A DNA stretch of 15,263 nucleotides from NCBI GenBank assembly GCA_011773795.1, contig WVWW01000291.1:4409-19671 (forward strand), given 5' to 3'. This document shows positions 1-6,742 of this stretch, one piece after another. A program made the position numbers and the translations under genes. The notes under the pieces were generated by a model that saw only the letters and a list, made by a program, of their open reading frames with translations, was not told the DNA's origin and did no database searches. This stretch comes from Acidobacteriota bacterium (GTDB lineage Bacteria; Acidobacteriota; Polarisedimenticolia; Polarisedimenticolales; Polarisedimenticolaceae). Each line of letters begins with the position of its first letter. The stretch's first letter is position 1.

Positions 1-1332
1 GGCCGGGGCCTGCGGCTCCGCCTTGGCCTCGGCAGGCTCAGTCGGGGCGGCTTCGACCGGCTCGTCGGTCACCGTTTCCTCGGTTGCCGCCTCGGCCGTC
101 TCCGCCTCGGGCGCGGCTTCCTCGACGGGGCTCGCCTCGGCTGTAGCCTCAGCCGCGGGTTCCTCGACAGGGGCCGCTTCGGAAGGCGCCCCCTCCGTGC
201 GGAAGATCGACGGATCCATGAGGTCGCCCAACGTTGCCGATCCGTCGCCGATACCCGTTTCGGTGTAGGCGCTGATGTCGGTATCGGGCTCGCCGACCGC
301 AGCCTTGATCGACAGGCCGATCTTCTTCTCGACCGGATCGATCTTGATGACCTTGACCCGGACTTCTTGCCCCAGCGAAACCTGGTCCTCGGGTTTGTCG
401 ACGTGCTCGGTCGCGAGCTCCGACACGTGCACCAGCCCTTCGACGCCCTCGAACAACTCGACGAAGGCCCCGAATTCGGTCAGACGTACGACCTTGCCGG
501 TCAGCACGGTGCCCGTGTTGTGGGTCTGGAAGAAGTCCTCGAGGACGTTGGGGAGCAGTTGCTTGACACCCAGTGAAAGCCTCTGGTTCTCGGAATCGAT
601 CTTGAGGATCAGGGCCTCGACTTCGTCTCCCTTGTTGAGCACCTCGCTCGGATGCTTGATCCGGCGTGTCCAGGACAGGTCGGAGATGTGGACCAGGCCG
701 TCGATACCCTCTTCGACTTCGACGAACGCGCCGAAGTCGGTCACGTTGCGCACGGTACCGGTGATGCGATCGCCGATGCGGTACTTGCTCGTGATCAGGT
801 CCCACGGGTTGGGCTCGGTCTGCTTGAGCCCCAGCGAGAGGCGGCGGCCTTCCTGGTCGATCTCCAGCACGACGCACTCGACCCAGTCGCCCACGTTGAG
901 CATCTTGGACGGGTGCTTGATGCGCTTGGTCCAGGACATCTCGGAGACGTGGATCAGCCCCTCGATGCCCTCCTCGACCTCGACGAAGGCGCCGTAGTCG
1001 GTGAGGCTCACGACCTTGCCGCGGATGCGGCTCTGCGGCGGGTATTTCGTCGGCGCGGCTTCCCACGGATCTTCCTGGAGCTGCTTGAAGCCGAGCGAGA
1101 CGCGCTCCCGCTCGCGGTCGAACTTGAGCACGATGACGTCGAGCTCGTCGCCGATCTGGAACTTCTCGGACGGGTGGTTGATCCGGCCCCAGGAGATGTC
1201 GGTGATGTGCAGCAGGCCGTCGATCCCGCCGAGATCGATGAACGCTCCGTACTCGGTCAGGTTCTTGACCACGCCGCGGAGGATCTTGCCCTCCTCGAGA
1301 TTGGCCAGCGTATCCGCCTTCTTCTCGCGTTC
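1..1332 (-). CDS. rpsA: 30S ribosomal protein S1, C-terminal part (domains 3-6 and acidic tail), out of frame with its N-terminal part, runs off left edge
   Basis: This is the continuation of ribosomal protein S1, which binds mRNA on the 30S subunit and helps unfold it for initiation. Read on the minus strand from about 1332 to base 1 the frame is open and encodes four consecutive S1 (OB-fold) repeats: about 1295-1090, 1035-820, 775-570 and 530-285. Each carries the family pattern of a G-x-V start, 'YGAF' or 'FGAFVE', 'G(I/V)(D/E)GL(L/V)H(I/V)S' and a closing 'LSLG/LSIK'. After the last repeat comes a short linker, then a tail of at least 70 residues made almost only of Ala, Glu, Pro and Thr, which continues past the window edge. 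There is no start codon of its own: the reading frame joins the upstream 1257-1967 frame only if one base is added at about 1330-1334. Homology makes the identification secure; the true C-terminus is not visible. Confidence 0.9.
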
Positions 1333-1967
1333 TCCTCCTCGAGGACCGCCTTGCGCGACAGCACGATGTTGCCGCGGCGCTTGTTGACCTTGATGACCCG
1401 CATGCGGAACTCGTGTCCGATCAGGCTCTCGAGGTTGCGCACCGGGCGCACGTCGACGAGCGAGCCCGGCAGGAACGCGGGCAGACCGATGTCGACCTTC
1501 AGCCCGCCCTTGATGCGGTCGATGACGCGGCCCGTGATCGCTTCGTTCTTTTCATAGGCCGCTTCGACGGACTTCCAGACCTTGAGGCGCTCGGCCTTCT
1601 CCTTGGACAGCACGACGTAGCCGTCGCTGTCCTCGGTCTTCTCCAGCAGGACGTCGACCTCATCGCCCTCGGCGACACTGATCGTTCCGTCCGGCGAACG
1701 GAATTCGGACTTGTCGATGATCCCTTCGGACTTGTAGCCGATGTCGACGACGACGTCCTTTTCCATCAACCGGATGACGCGACCGTGGACGACCTCGCCT
1801 TCCTTGATCACCGAAGACTGAGCTTCGTACTCCGCGAGCACGGCACCGAAATCCTCGATCTCCTCGACATCGATCCCCGGAGCCTGCTGAGCGGCCGGCG
1901 CTTCCTCGGTTTCGGGAGCGTCGGCGGGCGCTTTTTCTTCGGTCATAGACGTTTCCTGCGTATCCAT
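1257..1967 (-). CDS. rpsA: 30S ribosomal protein S1, N-terminal part (domains 1-2), frameshifted near 1333
   Basis: N-terminal portion of ribosomal protein S1. An acidic Ala/Glu/Pro-rich leader of about 45 residues precedes S1 repeat 1 ('GEVVHGRVIRL', about residues 57-125) and repeat 2 ('GRVIDRIKGGLKVDIG', about 145-205), the two degenerate repeats that in S1 bind the ribosome rather than RNA. Homology ends at 'VLEEE' (about base 1333); the following residues to the stop at 1257 are arginine/serine-rich nonsense. The correct continuation (EREKKADTL...) lies in the neighbouring frame, so one base is missing in the GAG-repeat at 1330-1345. Two starts are possible. ATG at 1967 has AGGAGG at 1985-1990 but a long 17-nt spacer. 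ATG at 1946 (MTEEK) has AGGA about 7 nt upstream and may be the real one. It is preceded by its own promoter and leader. S1 is essential in most Gram-negative bacteria, so a sequencing or assembly indel is the most likely cause. Confidence 0.92.
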   Translation of the reverse strand: MDTQETSMTEEKAPADAPETEEAPAAQQAPGIDVEEIEDFGAVLAEYEAQSSVIKEGEVVHGRVIRLMEKDVVVDIGYKSEGIIDKSEFRSPDGTISVAEGDEVDVLLEKTEDSDGYVVLSKEKAERLKVWKSVEAAYEKNEAITGRVIDRIKGGLKVDIGLPAFLPGSLVDVRPVRNLESLIGHEFRMRVIKVNKRRGNIVLSRKAVLEEENARRRRIRWPISRRARSSAAWSRT

Positions 1968-1984
1968 AGACTTGGTTTTCCCAA

Positions 1985-1990
1985 CCTCCT
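1985..1990 (-). promoter_or_regulatory. Shine-Dalgarno candidate of rpsA
   Basis: On the minus strand this reads AGGAGG, a full anti-16S match. It lies 17 nt from the ATG at 1967, which is longer than usual. A weaker AGGA at 1954-1957 is better spaced for the ATG at 1946, so the two sites disagree about the start. Confidence 0.45.
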
Positions 1991-1995
1991 GGTAA

Positions 1996-2031
1996 GGCCG
2001 TCCGCTGTGGTCCGGCCAGGTCTCCCCTGGC
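1996..2031 (-). promoter_or_regulatory. rpsA leader with two mutually exclusive hairpins
   Basis: In the rpsA leader, plus-strand GCCAGG (2015-2020) and CCTGGC (2026-2031) form a 6-bp stem with a 5-nt loop. Bases 1996-2000 (GGCCG) and 2013-2017 (CGGCC) can form a second 5-bp stem that shares bases 2015-2017 with the first, so only one can exist at a time. The second lies 5 nt from the AGGAGG site. In E. coli, S1 represses its own translation through a structured leader; a comparable role here is inference from position and pairing only. Confidence 0.35.
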
Positions 2032-2078
2032 GGGGGCGTGTCTGTCTGTTTCTTTTGAAAAGACCCGACAAACGCTTC

Positions 2079-2107
2079 ATGCTAGAGAAGCGGGCTCGGG
2101 CTGTCAA
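2079..2107 (-). promoter_or_regulatory. Sigma-70-type promoter of rpsA
   Basis: On the minus strand there is a perfect -35 box TTGACA (2102-2107), a 17-bp spacer and a -10 box TAGCAT (2079-2084; 4 of 6 consensus bases). It lies just past the stop of the upstream pseudouridine synthase gene (2127), and predicts a leader of roughly 105 nt before ATG 1967. A separate promoter for rpsA inside a co-directional gene run is usual for this highly expressed gene. Confidence 0.65.
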
Positions 2108-2126
2108 GGCTCCTGTTTTGAGTCAA

Positions 2127-2861
2127 TTACGGCCCGTCGGCCCCCTCGCGGACAGCCCTCCGGAGGCGCTTCAACTCCGCCCCGGTCAGCGGTCGCCAAC
2201 GGCCCGGGGGCAGTTCCCCGAGCTCGACCCCGCCGATCGACAGACGGCGCAGTCTGGAGACCGGGTGCCCCACGCTCCGCAGCATCCTGCGGACCTGGTT
2301 TTTGCGGCCCTCGTAAAGGGTCACGTCAAGCCAGGCGTTGGTCCCCGATCCGGAGAGGCGAAACCGGGCGGGTGCCGTGCGTCGGCCGTCGAGCCGTATC
2401 CCGGCCGACAGCCGGGCCAGCGTGGCGCGCGAGGGCGTCCCGCGAACCTTGACACGGTAGACCTTGGCCACTTTTCGCTGCGGGTGCATCAACTCGTTCG
2501 CCCACTCGCCGTCGTTCGTGAAGAACAGCAGTCCCTCGGAGTGGTAGTCCAACCGACCGACCGGGAAGACGCGGCCGCGGACACCGCGCAACAGGTCCCG
2601 TACCGTCGTTCGTCCTTCAGGGTCATCAAGCGTCGTGACTACACCGTCCGGCTTGTGAAGCATCAGGTAGAGCTTTGCATCCGCGGTGAGGTGGATCCGT
2701 CGTCCGTCGACCTTGACCGCATCGCGTGCCGGATCGATCTTCACGCCGAGCTCGCGGACGATCTCGCCGTTGACCGTGACGCGCCCTTCCTCGATCAGCG
2801 TGTCGGCGCCGCGCCGGGAGGCCACCCCGGCCCGTGCGAGGACCTTGTTGATGCGCTCCAT
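2127..2861 (-). CDS. rluB: RsuA/RluB-family ribosomal RNA pseudouridine synthase
   Basis: Isomerises a specific uridine of ribosomal RNA to pseudouridine in the cytoplasm. The 244-residue protein has an N-terminal S4 RNA-binding domain (residues 1-60, 'RINKVLARAGVASRR'), followed by the pseudouridine synthase fold. The catalytic aspartate is D105 in 'GRLDYHSEGLLFFTNDG', and the family motif 'EGRKNQVRRML' lies at 184-194. Length and domain order match RluB/RsuA. The position directly after scpA-scpB is the typical place of rluB (23S U2605) in many bacteria, so rluB is preferred over rsuA or rluE/F, but the target site cannot be read from sequence alone. It starts at ATG 2861, 12 nt after the scpB stop, without a strong Shine-Dalgarno site, which suggests co-transcription and coupled translation with scpB. 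Confidence 0.9.
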   Translation of the reverse strand: MERINKVLARAGVASRRGADTLIEEGRVTVNGEIVRELGVKIDPARDAVKVDGRRIHLTADAKLYLMLHKPDGVVTTLDDPEGRTTVRDLLRGVRGRVFPVGRLDYHSEGLLFFTNDGEWANELMHPQRKVAKVYRVKVRGTPSRATLARLSAGIRLDGRRTAPARFRLSGSGTNAWLDVTLYEGRKNQVRRMLRSVGHPVSRLRRLSIGGVELGELPPGRWRPLTGAELKRLRRAVREGADGP

Positions 2862-2873
2862 CGGTATTCGGGA

Positions 2874-3479
2874 CTACTCGACCGGGCCGCTGTCTTCCCC
2901 GTCGTCCGTCTCCTCGGAGGTGATGTGGATGGTCTCGAGCTCGCCGACGAGGGCATCGAATTCGTCCATCGACGGCAGGTCCTGGAGGCTGTTGAGGCCG
3001 AAATGAACGAGGAACTGTTTTGACGTGCCGTACAGCAAGGGGTTGCCGATGACTTTCTTCTTGCCCAGGATGCGCAGCAGTTTCTTGTCCAGCAGGGTCT
3101 TCAACGGCCCCTGCGGGTCCTTGCCGCGAATCGCCTGGATCTCCGGCGCCGTGACCGGCTGGCGGTAGGCCACGATGGCGAGCGTCTCGAACGCCGCCGG
3201 AGAGAGCCGTGTCCGATGACGTTCCCTGAAGAACTGGCGCACCCACTCCGCGACCTCGGGACGCGTCGCCAGCCGCACGCCGCCGGCGACCCACTCGAGG
3301 CGCAGGCCCGCTTCGTTGTTCTCGTAGTGCACCTGGAGTTTCTCGAGGGCCTTCTTGACGTCCGGGACGGCGACGCCCTTCAGCGCGGAGGCGATCTCGT
3401 TGGGTTGGACGGGCTCCCCCGAGGCGAACAGGACCGCACCGACGGCGGCCACGAGTTGATCTTGTTCCACGCTGCTCAC
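2874..3479 (-). CDS. scpB: Segregation and condensation protein B (ScpB)
   Basis: Winged-helix subunit of the SMC-ScpA-ScpB condensin, which compacts and segregates the chromosome. It acts as a dimer bound to ScpA. The 201-residue protein carries the ScpB hallmarks: 'LSPAAFETLAIVAYRQPVTAPEIQAIRG' (about 92-119, read in parts), 'LKTLLDKKLLRI' and 'NPLLYGTSKQFLVHFGLNSLQDLP' (about 145-168), then an acidic C-terminal tail. The start is GTG at 3479, which forms a GTGA 4-nt overlap with the TGA stop of scpA. GGAG about 10 nt upstream supports this start and translational coupling. No smc gene is in the window, which is normal because it is usually unlinked. Confidence 0.94.
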   Translation of the reverse strand: MSSVEQDQLVAAVGAVLFASGEPVQPNEIASALKGVAVPDVKKALEKLQVHYENNEAGLRLEWVAGGVRLATRPEVAEWVRQFFRERHRTRLSPAAFETLAIVAYRQPVTAPEIQAIRGKDPQGPLKTLLDKKLLRILGKKKVIGNPLLYGTSKQFLVHFGLNSLQDLPSMDEFDALVGELETIHITSEETDDGEDSGPVE

Positions 3480-4270
3480 GCTTGGTTCTCTCCGTCGGCC
3501 TCGCCCTCGCGCACCGCGGACAGGCGGATCTCACCGAACCGCTTGCGCTGGAAGGCGACGATCGTTTGCATGCGCATCATCTCCAGGATCGCCAGGAAAG
3601 TCGCCAGGATCTCGAGTCTCGAGGGGAGGTCGGCCATCAGCGCCAGCAGATCGACCGACGAACGCCGCTCGAGCAGGTCCGTCAACCACTGGATCTTCTC
3701 GGCAACCGAGACGTTGTCGCGCTTGAGCTGAAGACGGGTCTCCTCGTCCAGCCGGCCAAGCACCTCACGGAAGGACTCGACGAGGTCGAACAGGTCGACG
3801 ACGAGGAGCTCCTCACCGGCGAACTCCGCGGTCACGTCCTCGCGTGTCCAGATGAGGTGGCGCCGGCTGTCGAGCGCCTCGAGATTCTCCGCGGCTTGCT
3901 TGAAGCGCTGGTAGTCAAGCAGTTGCTGGGCCAGCTCGGCCCGTGGGTCGACGGCTTCCTCGTCGTCTTCCTGCGGGTCGGGCGGCAACAGCATCCGCGA
4001 CTTGATGTGCATCAGCGTCGCGGCCATCACCAGGTACTCGCCGGCGATCTCCAGGTTCAGCTCCCGCATCAGCTCCAGGTACTCGTTGTACTGCTCGGTG
4101 ATCGGGACGATCGGGATGTCGGTGATGTCGACCTCGTTGATCCGCACGAGGTGCAGCAGCAGGTCGAGCGGCCCCTCGAATTCGCCGACCGAGACCGGGT
4201 GTGCACGGAAGTCATGCCGGCTCTGGAGCTGCGCATGGGTGTTGGGGGTATCGGGAGTGGGATCGCTCAT
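3476..4270 (-). CDS. scpA: Segregation and condensation protein A (ScpA)
   Basis: Kleisin subunit that bridges the SMC ATPase heads and binds the ScpB dimer. The 264-residue protein shows the ScpA N-terminal motif 'FEGPLDLLLHLVRINEVDI', the 'EYLVMAATLMHIKSRMLLP' helix and a C-terminal winged-helix region ('RLEILATFLAILEMMRMQ...'), the SMC-binding end. The middle is charged and variable, as usual. The start is uncertain: ATG 4270 (MSDPT) is preferred as the first ATG, although no clear Shine-Dalgarno site is visible; an in-frame GTG at 4291 would add seven residues. It lies 37 nt downstream of the small secreted protein gene and overlaps scpB by 4 nt, so it is most likely part of the same transcript. 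Confidence 0.94.
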   Translation of the reverse strand: MSDPTPDTPNTHAQLQSRHDFRAHPVSVGEFEGPLDLLLHLVRINEVDITDIPIVPITEQYNEYLELMRELNLEIAGEYLVMAATLMHIKSRMLLPPDPQEDDEEAVDPRAELAQQLLDYQRFKQAAENLEALDSRRHLIWTREDVTAEFAGEELLVVDLFDLVESFREVLGRLDEETRLQLKRDNVSVAEKIQWLTDLLERRSSVDLLALMADLPSRLEILATFLAILEMMRMQTIVAFQRKRFGEIRLSAVREGEADGENQA

Positions 4271-4307
4271 CGGAGGGCCCCAATTTACCACGTGAGCGGT
4301 CGCGTCG

Positions 4308-4895
4308 TCAGGAACCGGGGATCGAGCGCAGTTCCTTGCTCAGGCGTTTGGCCCCCCCCTTGCACACGAAGCGTCGCACCGACTCCGCCGCCTCGATCGT
4401 GGCCTGGAGCAACGCGGCCTGGCGGGCGTCCTCGCCGAGGATCAACGGGCGGTGCGCCCCGTCGGCACGAAGGCTGCGCGCACGCAGCTCGACACCGCTC
4501 GCGGCATGCTCGAGGGCGACCCGCATCACCGCCCGTATCCGCGATGTGTGCAGCAGTTCGAGCTCCTGCGGGGCCATGGGATCCGTGCGTTGAGCGATCG
4601 AGGTGTCGTAGGTGGTCTCCTCGAAGAGCTCGGACACGGCGATGTTCAGCTTGATCGAATCCGGGCTCGGCTTCACAGTTTCTCCCTCATCGGCGGCAGG
4701 GGCGACGGAGCGGAAACAGCCCGCGCGCTGCAGCTCGCTCAACAACTGCAGCTCGAGCTCGTCCCTCATGCCCTCGTCCCCCGAGGCTTCGGTGAACCGG
4801 ATCTCGACCACGAGGTCGTAGGGAGCAGGACCCTGGGCGTGAACCGCCGGCAGCAAATGGAGCAGGAGCGCGAGAGTGAGTAGCCGGCGCGTCAG
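4308..4895 (-). CDS. Small secreted protein of unknown function, probable CTG start
   Basis: I do not recognise the family. From the CTG at 4895 the product is 195 residues and begins with a textbook Sec signal peptide: two arginines, a Leu-rich core and an 'AVHA-QG' cleavage site at about residue 20. The mature protein has an N-terminal strand ('YDLVVEIRF'), a helix with a single Cys ('LQRAGCF'), a central stretch 'IKLNIAVSEL' and a helical C-terminus with a second Cys ('RFVCKGG'), so a disulfide in the periplasm is possible. There is no ATG, GTG or other start near the signal peptide except a TTG that would remove half of it. The CTG overlaps the TGA stop of the preceding cNMP-FHA gene as CTGA, in the manner of the common ATGA overlap, suggesting translational coupling. 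The start is inference; the reading frame from about 4830 on is well supported by composition and position. Confidence 0.7.
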   Translation of the reverse strand: MTRRLLTLALLLHLLPAVHAQGPAPYDLVVEIRFTEASGDEGMRDELELQLLSELQRAGCFRSVAPAADEGETVKPSPDSIKLNIAVSELFEETTYDTSIAQRTDPMAPQELELLHTSRIRAVMRVALEHAASGVELRARSLRADGAHRPLILGEDARQAALLQATIEAAESVRRFVCKGGAKRLSKELRSIPGS

Positions 4896-5659
4896 GCGTT
4901 GCGGAAGATGATCTTGACCACGCCGATTCCGATCTCGTCGCCGTCGGCGATCTCCTGCGGCTGGCCGGCGTCGATCTTCGTGCCGTTCACGAACGTCCCG
5001 TTGAGTGCCCCGACCTCCTCGACGAGACTGTAGCTCTCGCCGTTCTTGAGGATTCGTGCGTGGCGCCGAGACACGCTGCGTTTGAGATCGAGGTCCGTCA
5101 GGTCGATGTCCGGGGACTGCTCCGTGACCGGGTCGTAACGGCCGATCAGCGTCTCCACGCGCTCGAGCGGGAAGCTGACTCTTTCCTCGACGGCCTCGAG
5201 CCGAACGCCTTTCGCCTTGCCCTGCTTGGCGGATTCCTTTGCAGGCTCGGACTGCGTGGCGGCTTTCACCGTCGCGGCGACCTCGGCCGCGGCTCGCTCG
5301 GTCAGCAGTCGCTCGGTCTCGCGCAGACGAATCGAGAGCTTGCGCAGCATGCGGATCGCGATCTCGATGTTGCCGCGGATCATCTTGTCGAAGGTCGTGC
5401 TGTTGATCTCGATCAGCTCGGAGTTCTCGATGGCCTCGGCCGACGTGGTGCGCGGCAGCCCCTCGAGGATCGACATCTCGCCGAAGAAGTCGCCCTTCTC
5501 CATCTCGCCGAGCTCGGTCGTCGCGCCCTCGACCTCGCGGTACAGGCGCACCCGGCCCGACTGCACGATGTACATCGTCGCGCCTAGATCGCCCTCCTGG
5601 AACACCGGCTGGCCACTGGTGTACTGGACGACAAAATTCTGTAACGGGTTTTTGCCCAT
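4892..5659 (-). CDS. Cyclic-nucleotide-binding / FHA domain fusion protein
   Basis: A 255-residue cytoplasmic signalling protein. Residues 10-115 form a Crp-type cNMP-binding beta-roll, with a phosphate-binding cassette of the form 'FFGEMSILEGLPRTTSAEA' (58-76) that keeps the Glu (E61) and Arg (R70) used by Crp to hold cAMP ribose and phosphate. A helix (95-130) and an Ala/Lys-rich linker (125-155) lead to an FHA phosphothreonine-binding domain (165-255) with GR (173-174), SRRH (197-200), NGT (220-222) and NG (225-226) all intact. There is no DNA-binding helix-turn-helix, so it is a sensor/adaptor and not a transcription factor. The start ATG 5659 has a purine-rich GAGGGGAG immediately upstream; longer readings to 5935 enter the upstream gene and are composition artefacts. 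Its ligand and phosphoprotein partner are not known from the window. Confidence 0.88.
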   Translation of the reverse strand: MGKNPLQNFVVQYTSGQPVFQEGDLGATMYIVQSGRVRLYREVEGATTELGEMEKGDFFGEMSILEGLPRTTSAEAIENSELIEINSTTFDKMIRGNIEIAIRMLRKLSIRLRETERLLTERAAAEVAATVKAATQSEPAKESAKQGKAKGVRLEAVEERVSFPLERVETLIGRYDPVTEQSPDIDLTDLDLKRSVSRRHARILKNGESYSLVEEVGALNGTFVNGTKIDAGQPQEIADGDEIGIGVVKIIFRNA

Positions 5660-5717
5660 CTCCCCTCTCAGGCCTCGAACGCCCTCTAGGCAAAACTTAG
5701 GGCTCCACTCGCGGAAG

Positions 5718-6647
5718 TCAATTCGAGGCCCCATCGAGCCGGGGACGGCGGGCATCGGCTTCTTGCGCACGGCGGAATTCCAGCAGGATCTTCTCCGCCG
5801 AGAGCCGCACGTTCTGATCGGGGTCGCTGGCCGCGATCTCGTCCAGCACGGTCTCGACCCGCGCCACCCCGAACGCGGCCAGGGCCAGGGTGGCGGCCAC
5901 CCGCGGCTCGACGGTGTCGTCCCGGCGGGCCACACCGATGAGCTCGGCCATCAGTGCGGCCTCCTCGGGGACGTCCACGCCGCCGTGACGCTCGATGATC
6001 TGACCGGACAGCCGGGCCGCCTGCTCGCGGATGGCCGGGTCCGGATGGTCGAACAGGGGCCGCAGGCTGAACAGGTGGTCGAGCGTTCCACGCCGGAACT
6101 TGACCATCTGCTCCAGCGCGTTGCGCACGGCCAGAGGATTGGTCTCTTCGAGCAGACGCGCCATCAGCCGCCACGTCATGCGGTCGTCCTTGTGATCCTG
6201 GATGGCCAAAAACATCGAGACGGCGTCGAGGACCCCCTGCTGGCCCTCGAGCGGAAGCTCACGCACCGAGCGCACGTTTCTGGCCATCGGGAACACCCGC
6301 CCGACCGCTTTGGTCGCGTAGGGTTCCTTGAGCACCACGATGAAATCGGTTCCTTCCGGCATCTTCAGTGCGAACGGATAGTCGCTGCGCCGGCGATTAC
6401 GGTTGGCCTCCTTCAGATCGATGCGGATCATCTCGCCCGCCTCGACCGGTCCGCGCAACGCGTGGTTGACGCGAAACTCGATGTACCGTCCGTTCTCACC
6501 GAGGCTCGTACCTGCAACGACGACGGGCGCGACGGCCGTCCACTCGTAGTAGTTGAGCACCTCGATCTCGTAGTCGATACCGATCGCGGGCGTGTACACA
6601 CCGAGCGCCGACACGATCGCGATGCCGAGGATGCGCCGAACCTTCAC
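5718..6647 (-). CDS. Secreted HEAT-repeat protein of unknown function
   Basis: A 309-residue protein with an N-terminal hydrophobic signal segment (residues 5-23, after Lys-Val-Arg-Arg), so probably exported. Residues 35-115 contain beta-strand blocks 'VVVAGTSL', 'IEFRVNHALRGPVEAGEMIRI' and 'GTDFIVVLKE', a pattern reminiscent of small secreted OB/NTR-like domains. The C-terminal half (about 140-300) is alpha-helical with HEAT-like repeats such as 'DHPDPAIREQAARLSGQIIE', 'VEPRVAATLALAAFG' and 'DPDQNVRLSAEKILLEF', typical of protein-protein interaction. The start is GTG 6647, supported by GGAG 6 nt upstream. It lies 95 nt after the mglA-like gene with its own possible -10 box, and 58 nt before the cNMP-FHA gene. 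I do not recognise a specific family; the domain reading of the N-terminal half is tentative. Confidence 0.75.
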   Translation of the reverse strand: MKVRRILGIAIVSALGVYTPAIGIDYEIEVLNYYEWTAVAPVVVAGTSLGENGRYIEFRVNHALRGPVEAGEMIRIDLKEANRNRRRSDYPFALKMPEGTDFIVVLKEPYATKAVGRVFPMARNVRSVRELPLEGQQGVLDAVSMFLAIQDHKDDRMTWRLMARLLEETNPLAVRNALEQMVKFRRGTLDHLFSLRPLFDHPDPAIREQAARLSGQIIERHGGVDVPEEAALMAELIGVARRDDTVEPRVAATLALAAFGVARVETVLDEIAASDPDQNVRLSAEKILLEFRRAQEADARRPRLDGASN

Positions 6648-6680
6648 GCTGCTCTCCGAGCCGTTGTCCCCTCGGGACTC

Positions 6681-6686
6681 ATTGTA
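6681..6686 (-). promoter_or_regulatory. Possible -10 box of the HEAT-repeat gene
   Basis: On the minus strand this reads TACAAT, 5 of 6 consensus bases, inside an AT-rich island in GC-rich sequence. It would start transcription about 27 nt before the GTG at 6647. No good -35 box is present at 16-18 bp, so activator dependence or a chance match are both open. Confidence 0.35.
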
Positions 6687-6742
6687 TCTTGGCCCCGTTC
6701 GCGGAGCATCCGGCGCGGGTCGACGGGCAGCAAAAAGGCGGG

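Noticed and set aside
1..200. Tandem repeat or CRISPR-like array
   Set aside because: The regularity comes from Ala/Glu/Pro codons in the S1 tail; there are no identical repeat units with regular unique spacers.
1325..1345. Programmed -1 ribosomal frameshift in rpsA
   Set aside because: No X-XXY-YYZ slippery site is present; tRNA-Glu on GAG would not re-pair after a -1 slip on this GAG repeat. A lost base is simpler.
1413..3023. Long plus-strand open frame (536 codons) across rpsA, the intergenic region and the pseudouridine synthase gene
   Set aside because: It is antisense to three strongly recognised genes; its composition is that of a GC-rich opposite-strand shadow and no domain is visible.
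4896..5693. Possible large N-terminal extension of the small secreted protein (461 codons in all)
   Set aside because: It overlaps the cNMP-FHA gene in another frame, is Arg-rich nonsense, and would bury the clear signal peptide in the middle.
5660..5935. Possible N-terminal extension of the cNMP-FHA protein to 5935
   Set aside because: The extra residues are Trp/Arg/Pro-rich and overlap the HEAT gene out of frame; ATG 5659 has a purine-rich ribosome binding site and starts right at the cNMP domain.
6648..6742. Rho-independent terminator after the mglA-like gene
   Set aside because: There is a short T run on the minus strand after the stop, but no stable GC hairpin directly before it, so read-through into the HEAT gene is likely.
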